Shown here piece after piece: positions 58,373 to 64,000 of a stretch of DNA of 64,000 nucleotides. Each line of letters begins with the position of its first letter. The first letter of the stretch is position 1. The stretch comes from Gallalistipes aquisgranensis (GTDB lineage: Bacteria; Bacteroidota; Bacteroidia; Bacteroidales; Rikenellaceae). Both the position numbers and the translations under genes were made by a program. The stretch covers positions 2,046,001 to 2,110,000 of the forward strand of contig NZ_JADCJY010000001.1 of the NCBI RefSeq assembly GCF_014982715.1, given 5' to 3'. The notes beneath the pieces are model-generated. The model did not search any database. It was not told the DNA's origin and saw only the letters and a list, made by a program, of their open reading frames with translations.

Positions 58373-60403
58373 ATGAAACGTTATCTGATTCTGCTCCTGA
58401 TCGTTGCCGCGGCATGCGGGGTGCAGGGCCGCGAGGTGTTCAATATCGACCGGAACTGGCGCTTTTTCAGCAACAGCGAGGTGACCAGCGACGGAGCTCC
58501 CACCGTGAACCTGCCCCATATCTGGAACAACGACGCCCTGAGCGGCAAGAAAGACTACTTCCGGGGAATCGGCAACTATCTGAAAACGATCGAAATTCCC
58601 TCCCACTGGAGCGGGAAGCGGGTCTTCATACGCTTCTACGGGGCCAATGCGGTGACCAATGTCATCATCAACGGGAAACACGTGGGCGAACACCGGGGAG
58701 GGTACACGGCCTTCTCGTTCGAGATCACGGACTTCCTCCGTTTCGGCGAACGGAACTACTTCTGGGTGATCGTCAACAACGCGCCCCAGCTCGACATACT
58801 GCCTACGGCGGGCGACCTCAACTCTTACGGGGGAATTTTCCGTGATGTGGAACTGATCGTCACGGACCCTGTCACGGTCGCCCCCGTCCTCGGAACGGAA
58901 GGCATTTTCGTCCATCCGAAAAAGGTCTCCCGCGAGGAGGTGGAGGCCGAAGCGGTGGTCAAGGTGACCGGTACGAAGGACGGCAGCGCACAGGTGCACC
59001 TGACGGTCTTCACCGACGAAATGGACACCGTGGCGCAGGCATCGGCCCGCGTACGGCTCAGCGGACGGACGGTCTCCACGGCCCGGCTGCCTTTCCGGAT
59101 CGAAAACCCCACGCTGTGGGACGGAGTCTACAACCCGTTCCGCTACAGCGTGGGAATCAGGCTGACGGCAGACGATGTCGCCGCATCCGATTCGGTGGTG
59201 ATCCGCACCGGTTTCCGCACCTGTACGGTCGATCCCGAACGCGGTTTCCTGCTCAACGGCCGTCCCTACCCGATCCGCGGCGTCAAGGCTCACCAGGACC
59301 GGGCACTTGTGGGAACGGCCCTGCAGCCCTATCAGATCGAGGAGGATTTCGAACTGATCCGCGACATGGGCGCCAACATGGTACACACCGCCGGAGTGCC
59401 CCATTCGCCGGAGTTCTACGAACTGTGCGACCGCTACGGCATACTGGTGTGGTGCGACCTGCCCTTCATGGGCGCCGCCTACCGCACGGACAAGGCGTTC
59501 GTCAATTCGCCGCTGTTCCTGAAAAACGGGAAGGATCAGCTCCGCGAGATCATCCGCCAGCAGATGAACCGTCCCTCGGTGGTGATGTGGGGCCTCTTCT
59601 CCGACCTGCACCAGCGGGGCGACGACCCTTCGGACTATATCCGCCAGCTCAACATGCTGGCCAAGCAGGAAGACCCTTCGCGCATGACCGTGGCGGACAG
59701 CAACAACGACGGACCGTTCAACTTCATCACCGATCTGATCGTGTGGGACCACTTCTTCGGCTGGACGGCCGGTACCCCCTCCGACATCAGGATCTGGCAG
59801 GAGCAGCTGCACCGCGACTGGAGCAACCTGCGCTCGGGTGTGAGCTACGGGGCCGGCGCCTCCATCTATCACCAGGAAGATTCGCTCTACCGCGCCCCCT
59901 ACATGGGCAACTGGCACCCCGAACGGTGGCAGACCTACCTGCATGAACAGTATTTCGACTATCTCAAGGGCGACAGCCTGCTGTGGGGCACTTTCGTGGC
60001 CAACATGTTCGACTACGGGGCCGCGGGACGTTCGTGGGGAGAAGGAAACGGGATCAACGATCTGGGCCTGGTGACCTTCGACCGCAAATACCGCAAGGAC
60101 GCCTACTATTTCTACAAGGCCAACTGGAACCATACCACGCCGTTCGTCTATATCGCCGAACGGAGGTGGGACACCCGGCGCAGGACCATACAGCAGATCA
60201 AGGTCTACTCCAACCGGCCGGAGGTGGAACTGATCGTCAACGGCACGTCGCTCGGCACGAAAACCGGCACGAACGGCACTTTCCGCTGGGAGGAGGTGGC
60301 CCTGCACGAAGGAACGAACACGATCGAGGCCCGCAGCGGGGACGTAAACGACCGGATCGGGATCGACATCCTCAACAGCGGATCGAGAAGCATCGTCGAC
60401 TGA
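58373..60403 (+). CDS. GH2-family protein with both catalytic Glu positions apparently lost
   Basis: A 676-residue exported protein with a signal peptide (MKRYLILLLIVAAACGVQG). A sugar-binding jelly-roll (~20-165), an Ig-like domain (~170-275), a TIM barrel (~280-560) and a C-terminal DUF4982-like beta domain (~590-676) follow in GH2 order. GH2 acid/base sites usually read W-G-x-x-N-E; here the stretch is VVMWGLFSDLHQ, with Ser at 410 and Asp at 411. The nucleophile loop usually reads S-E-Y-G-A-G-A; here it is GVSYGAGAS (about 489-497), missing the Glu. The rest of the barrel is well kept, so it may be a sugar-binding pseudoenzyme. No partner gene lies on this strand after it. Confidence 0.88.
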   Translation: MKRYLILLLIVAAACGVQGREVFNIDRNWRFFSNSEVTSDGAPTVNLPHIWNNDALSGKKDYFRGIGNYLKTIEIPSHWSGKRVFIRFYGANAVTNVIINGKHVGEHRGGYTAFSFEITDFLRFGERNYFWVIVNNAPQLDILPTAGDLNSYGGIFRDVELIVTDPVTVAPVLGTEGIFVHPKKVSREEVEAEAVVKVTGTKDGSAQVHLTVFTDEMDTVAQASARVRLSGRTVSTARLPFRIENPTLWDGVYNPFRYSVGIRLTADDVAASDSVVIRTGFRTCTVDPERGFLLNGRPYPIRGVKAHQDRALVGTALQPYQIEEDFELIRDMGANMVHTAGVPHSPEFYELCDRYGILVWCDLPFMGAAYRTDKAFVNSPLFLKNGKDQLREIIRQQMNRPSVVMWGLFSDLHQRGDDPSDYIRQLNMLAKQEDPSRMTVADSNNDGPFNFITDLIVWDHFFGWTAGTPSDIRIWQEQLHRDWSNLRSGVSYGAGASIYHQEDSLYRAPYMGNWHPERWQTYLHEQYFDYLKGDSLLWGTFVANMFDYGAAGRSWGEGNGINDLGLVTFDRKYRKDAYYFYKANWNHTTPFVYIAERRWDTRRRTIQQIKVYSNRPEVELIVNGTSLGTKTGTNGTFRWEEVALHEGTNTIEARSGDVNDRIGIDILNSGSRSIVD

Positions 60404-60478
60404 CGTTTTTCCACAGGAAAAAAGAGAAAGCCCGGCCGGAAGGGGGCCGGTGCACAGAAAGCTCTCCCACCCTGCTCC

Positions 60479-61117
60479 TCACGGACGGCAGGAGCGGCGC
60501 AGGATCTCCCGTGCGCCCGGACCTTCGCAGAAAAGCAGGTCGATCACCGAAAGGTTCGGCACGAAAGGCATCCGTTCGGAAAAGACCTGGTAATAGGGCT
60601 CGGGATCGAACGAGGGGTCAGGCCGGTGAAGACGGGGTTTGGGCGAAAGCGACGAGCGGAAATCGGAGAATCCCGCCTCCTCCGCCTCTCCGGGCGACAG
60701 ATAACGCTCCGAAAACCGCAGCGGAACCTCCGCACCCAGCAGGCGGAGTATGAGGCGGAGCAGGCCGAGATCGTAATCGAGCAGGAATTCGTAACGTCTT
60801 TCATAGAAGGGAGCCAGCTCTCCGCCGTAATAGTCGAAATACGGGGAGCTCTTGTAAGCCGAACGGATCGAATACCAGTGCTGGTGCTGCCACCGTTTGG
60901 AGTAGTCGATGCGCATGTCGCGCACGGCGCACCCCCCGCCGGAGGGACGGACTGTCTGCACCGTCAGCGAAAGCGGTCCGCCCGCCGCCAGAATGTCGCA
61001 ACGGCTGCGGTAGCTCTGTTTCACGAAATGTTCGTGAATGTCGATCACGCAGGGCGCGAAACACAGTTTCGCAAAGTACTGGACATTGCCCAGGTATGTC
61101 AGCGGCAGGAGGTTCAT
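60479..61117 (-). CDS. WbqC-like protein
   Basis: A 212-residue protein matching the WbqC-like family: LLPLTYLGNVQYFAKLCF at the start, then HEHFVKQSYRSRCDIL and GGPLSLTVQTVRPSG, KRWQHQHWYSIRSAYKSSPYFDYY, all typical. In other bacteria WbqC-like proteins occur in O-antigen and other loci; the reaction is not known. It overlaps ispG by 4 bp (ATGA), so it is translated with it. The link to isoprenoid or undecaprenyl supply is an inference from the pairing. Confidence 0.83.
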   Translation of the reverse strand: MNLLPLTYLGNVQYFAKLCFAPCVIDIHEHFVKQSYRSRCDILAAGGPLSLTVQTVRPSGGGCAVRDMRIDYSKRWQHQHWYSIRSAYKSSPYFDYYGGELAPFYERRYEFLLDYDLGLLRLILRLLGAEVPLRFSERYLSPGEAEEAGFSDFRSSLSPKPRLHRPDPSFDPEPYYQVFSERMPFVPNLSVIDLLFCEGPGAREILRRSCRP

Positions 61118-62703
61118 CGTTCCGGCTCCGTCCAGTCGCCCCCCTCGCGAATCAGATCCACCAACGCATCGAGCGCCTCCTCCTGCGGAATGGCCCGCCG
61201 CACCACTTCGCGCCCCTTGTAGAGCGTCACACGGCCCCGCCCGGAGCCCACGTATCCGTAGTCGGCATCGGCCATCTCGCCCGGACCGTTAACGATGCAG
61301 CCCATCACGCCGATCTTCAGCCCTTTCAGGTGCGAGGTGCGCGACCGGATGGCGGCCAGCGTCTTCTGCAGGTCGTAAAGCGTGCGGCCGCACCCCGGGC
61401 AGGCGATATATTCCGTTTTGCTCATGCGCACCCGGGCGGCCTGCAGAATACCCAGCGCCAATTCGCGCAACTCTTCCGGCGAAGCGGCCCCGCCATCGTT
61501 CTCGATCAGGATACCGTCCGCCAGCCCGTCGATGAACAAGGGACCGAAATCGGCAGCGGCCCGGACCTGAAGGCGCAGCAGAGAACTTTCCCGGTAACGG
61601 CGGCGGAGAATCACCGGCCGCCGGTCGCCCCGGGCCGAAAGGTTCAGTATCCGGGCCCGCCAGTCGGCCACGGGATTGCGGTTTCCGCTCTCCAGCAGCA
61701 CGATCCGCCCGTCCGACACGGCGGAAAGCTCCTCCCCGTCGAGTTCCCCGTACAGGAGCGGCACGTTCGCCCCTCCGACCCGGCCGACCGGATCGGTCTC
61801 CCGCCGGCGATACTCGCAGGGGGAATAGGATGAAGCGTCTTCGATCGGTTCCACGGGTTCGTGTCCCGCTCTCTCCGCAAAATAACCGGTCAGCTCGAGC
61901 GCCACGGGAATCTCGTTCTCGGGCGGCTCGGTAAGCGACACCCGGATCGTGTCGCCGAGACCGTCGGCGAGCAGCGCCCCGATCCCCACGGCCGATTTCA
62001 CCCGTCCGTCCGCGCCGTCGCCCGCCTCGGTCACCCCCAGGTGGAGCGGATAGCGCATCCCCTCGGCCCGCATGGCAGCCGCCAGCATCCGGTAGGCGTG
62101 CACCATCACGCGCACGTTGCTCGACTTCATCGAGACCACCACGTCGGCGAAGCCCTCGGCCCGGCACGTGCGCAGCATCTCCATCGCCGATTCGACCATG
62201 CCGCGCGGCGTGTCGCCCCAGCGGTCCACCATACGCGGGGAGAGCGACCCGTGGTTCACCCCGATCCGCAGTGCCACGCCGCGTTCCCGGCACCGGGCGA
62301 TCAGGGCGCGGAGCTTTCCCCCGTCCTCGTCATTGTAGTTGCCGGGATTGATACGCACCTTGTCCACGTACCCGGCGGCGATCATCGCCACCTCCGGGGT
62401 GAAATGGATGTCGGCCACGAGCGCCACCCGGCCGGGCCACAGCCCCTGCACCTCCAGGGCATCCCGGATAGCCCGCAGGTTCTCCCCCTCGCGCCGCCCG
62501 GGAGCCGTGAGCCGCACAACGGGCCCGCCCGCCTCCACGATCCGGCCGATCTGGGCCACGCAGCCCTCCGTGTCGAGCGTGTCGGTATTGGTCATCGACT
62601 GCACCGCGACGGGGTTCTCCCCCCCGATCACCGTACAGCCCACACGCACCGGATCGGTCGCCCGGCGCACGTATCTTTCAAGAGATTCGCAGAATTCGAT
62701 CAT
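61114..62703 (-). CDS. ispG: 4-hydroxy-3-methylbut-2-enyl diphosphate synthase
   Basis: A 529-residue enzyme of the MEP isoprenoid path. The N-terminal TIM barrel starts VRRATDPVRVGCTVIGGENP, with VALVADIHFTPEVAMIAAG and KVRINPGNY typical. A middle insert of about 150 residues (~280-420) marks the three-domain form known in Bacteroidetes and plants. The C-terminal cluster domain has YIACPGCGRTLYDLQ near residue 432 and GCIVNGPGEMADADYG near 468, holding the [4Fe-4S]. It feeds undecaprenyl phosphate for the surface glycans. Start ATG at 62703. Confidence 0.94.
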   Translation of the reverse strand: MIEFCESLERYVRRATDPVRVGCTVIGGENPVAVQSMTNTDTLDTEGCVAQIGRIVEAGGPVVRLTAPGRREGENLRAIRDALEVQGLWPGRVALVADIHFTPEVAMIAAGYVDKVRINPGNYNDEDGGKLRALIARCRERGVALRIGVNHGSLSPRMVDRWGDTPRGMVESAMEMLRTCRAEGFADVVVSMKSSNVRVMVHAYRMLAAAMRAEGMRYPLHLGVTEAGDGADGRVKSAVGIGALLADGLGDTIRVSLTEPPENEIPVALELTGYFAERAGHEPVEPIEDASSYSPCEYRRRETDPVGRVGGANVPLLYGELDGEELSAVSDGRIVLLESGNRNPVADWRARILNLSARGDRRPVILRRRYRESSLLRLQVRAAADFGPLFIDGLADGILIENDGGAASPEELRELALGILQAARVRMSKTEYIACPGCGRTLYDLQKTLAAIRSRTSHLKGLKIGVMGCIVNGPGEMADADYGYVGSGRGRVTLYKGREVVRRAIPQEEALDALVDLIREGGDWTEPER

Positions 62704-62728
62704 AATCCTATGTCGGCATAAACCGGAA

Positions 62729-62736
62729 CAAAGATA
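62729..62736 (-). promoter_or_regulatory. -7 box of ispG
   Basis: TATCTTTG on the minus strand, exact TAnnTTTG, with a leader of about 20 nt. Confidence 0.6.
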
Positions 62737-62799
62737 GTGTTTTCCCGCCGAAAGCGGACCCCGGGCGGGAAAGAACGGAGGAAATCCCGCCGAATTCGC

Positions 62800-62807
62800 T
62801 ACCTTTG
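62800..62807 (+). promoter_or_regulatory. -7 box of recG
   Basis: TACCTTTG, exact TAnnTTTG, with a leader of about 53 nt to the ATG at 62865. Confidence 0.55.
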
Positions 62808-62864
62808 TGCGGAAATGTTCCGGATTTTGCTTATCTTAGGGACTGCGGAGCAAGGCGAAAGAGA

Positions 62865-64000
62865 ATGGGCGGGATACTCGACAACGACATCAAGTTCCTC
62901 ACGGGAGTGGGCGAACGACGCGCGGCCCTGCTGGGGAGCGAGTTGGGCATCCGCACGCTGCGGGACCTGCTCTACTACTTCCCGTTCCGCTACATCGACC
63001 GCACGAAAATCTACAAGATCGCAGAAATCCGCGACGATTCGCTCGCCTACATCCAGCTGAAGGCCCGGATCGAGGGGTTTTCCCTCGCGGGCGCAGGTCC
63101 GAAGAGGCGTTTCACGGCCATCGTGTCGGACGGCACGGGCACGGCCGAACTGGTGTGGTTCAAGGGGATCAACTGGATCGAAAAGCGGCTGGAGCAAGGA
63201 CGGGAATACATCGTCTTCGGCCGCCCGAGCATCTACCGGGGCGAACTTTCGCTCGTCCACCCCGAGGTGGAGCCGCTGGGCGCCCTGCTCGGACGTCCGC
63301 AGGCGGGAGTACAGGGGGTATACAGCACCACGGAAAAGCTCTCATCGAACCAGCTCGGCACCAAAGGCATCTACACGCTGGTGTGCAACCTCTGGAAGCT
63401 GGCGGGCGAACGGATCGAGGAGACGCTGCCCGAGGAGATCCGGCGCGAAAACGGACTGACCGGACTCCGCGAAGCGCTCTGCAACATTCACTTTCCGCAG
63501 AACCAGCAGCTGCTGCGCGAAGCCGAATACCGGCTCAAATTCGAGGAGCTGCTGGGTATCCAGCTGAGTATCCTCTCCCGTCGCAGCGGCCGGATCGACA
63601 AGAACGACGGGTTCCTCTTTCCGAAGGTAGGAACCTTTTTCCATACGTTTTACGAGGAGAAACTGCCGTTTCCCCTGACCGGAGCGCAGAAGCGGGTCAT
63701 CCGGGAGATTCGCGCAGACACGGTGACGGGCCACCAGATGAACCGTCTCCTGCAGGGCGACGTGGGCAGCGGCAAGACGCTCGTGGCCCTGATGTCGATG
63801 CTGCTGGCGGCCGACAACGGTTACCAGAGCTGCCTGATGGCGCCCACGGAAATCCTTGCCCGGCAACACTTCGCCACGATCCGCCGCATGGCCGGCGGAC
63901 TGGGCATCCGGGTGGAGGTGCTCACCGGATCGTCCCGGAAAAGCGAACGCAAACCCGTACTGGAGAGCGTACGCAGCGGTGAAACCCACATTCTGATCGG
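62865..64000 (+). CDS. recG: ATP-dependent DNA helicase RecG, 5' part only
   Basis: A frame open from the ATG at 62865 to the window end, so the 3' part is missing. The start MGGILDNDIKFLTGVGERRA and LYYFPFRYIDRTKIYKI are the wedge-domain opening of RecG; the OB fold follows. Near residue 280 come LPFPLTGAQKRVIREI (Q motif) and LLQGDVGSGKTLVALMSML (Walker A), then MAPTEILARQHF (motif Ia). RecG rewinds stalled forks and Holliday junctions. The last visible residues are GETHILI. It diverges from ispG. Confidence 0.94.
   Translation, partial: MGGILDNDIKFLTGVGERRAALLGSELGIRTLRDLLYYFPFRYIDRTKIYKIAEIRDDSLAYIQLKARIEGFSLAGAGPKRRFTAIVSDGTGTAELVWFKGINWIEKRLEQGREYIVFGRPSIYRGELSLVHPEVEPLGALLGRPQAGVQGVYSTTEKLSSNQLGTKGIYTLVCNLWKLAGERIEETLPEEIRRENGLTGLREALCNIHFPQNQQLLREAEYRLKFEELLGIQLSILSRRSGRIDKNDGFLFPKVGTFFHTFYEEKLPFPLTGAQKRVIREIRADTVTGHQMNRLLQGDVGSGKTLVALMSMLLAADNGYQSCLMAPTEILARQHFATIRRMAGGLGIRVEVLTGSSRKSERKPVLESVRSGETHILI

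Noticed and set aside
1-64000. CRISPR arrays, prophage or toxin-antitoxin systems
   Set aside because: No regularly spaced repeats, cas genes, phage structural genes or recognisable TA pairs were found.

Overview
The window looks like a chromosomal segment of a high-GC, strictly anaerobic gut member of the Bacteroidales, most likely Rikenellaceae/Alistipes (inference). Supporting signs are the many Bacteroidetes-type -7 promoter boxes (TAnnTTTG), a class III (glycyl radical) ribonucleotide reductase, a Ser-type sulfatase, a GH2 protein, a Porin_10-like outer-membrane protein, DUF4153 and WbqC-like proteins, and the ClpP-ClpX-trigger factor cluster.

Layout. (1) 1-12,780: the 3' part of a surface polysaccharide operon, all on the + strand, with many ATGA overlaps and one strong terminator at the end. 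It has a sugar epimerase end, two ATP-grasp ligases, a CapK-like adenylate-forming enzyme, GT2, GT4 and other glycosyltransferases, a beta-propeller protein, an EpsG/Wzy-like polymerase, three hexapeptide acyltransferases and a WecG/TagA-type transferase. One acyltransferase gene is out of frame at a run of nine G, which suggests a phase switch or a sequencing error. (2) 12,962-19,650: a coupled pair of small unknown genes, a candidate structured RNA, nrdDG under a cobalamin riboswitch, a DedA/YqaA-like protein, a HAD phosphatase and an MltF-like lytic transglycosylase. (3) 19,683-30,905: putative porin, pssA, manC, murF, tkt, clpX, clpP, tig. (4) 31,152-41,083: tRNA-Leu(UAG), DUF4153 protein, pyrC, a polyprenol-phosphate mannosyltransferase-like GT2, FAD oxidoreductase, M48 protease, a 6S-like rod RNA, tRNA-Arg(CCG), an HTH/S24-like regulator with a dead protease site, ribE and an orphan histidine kinase. 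(5) 41,090-52,499: sulfatase, DAACS symporter, LptF/G permease, tgt, GT2, ECF-type sigma factor, rsmG, an OMP barrel, rpmH, a PASTA protein, rluD, ndk. (6) 52,556-54,861: an AT-rich insert with two related zinc-ribbon membrane proteins and an apparently non-coding tail. (7) 54,862-64,000: class III aminotransferase, trmH-like, rsgA, cvpA, a GH2 protein whose two catalytic carboxylate positions look lost, WbqC-like, ispG and the start of recG.

How parts work together. The first 12.7 kb builds, modifies and polymerises an undecaprenyl-linked repeat unit; manC and the Dpm-like GT2 may supply mannose donors. The nrdDG operon makes dNTPs without oxygen and appears to be switched off when cobalamin is plentiful, implying a B12-dependent reductase elsewhere. 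ClpXP and trigger factor form a protein-quality block. No CRISPR array, intact insertion sequence or prophage was seen. The points most worth a second look are the G9 switch, the cobalamin-controlled nrdDG, the pseudo-GH2, the ATP-grasp pair with the CapK-like ligase, and the two candidate RNAs.
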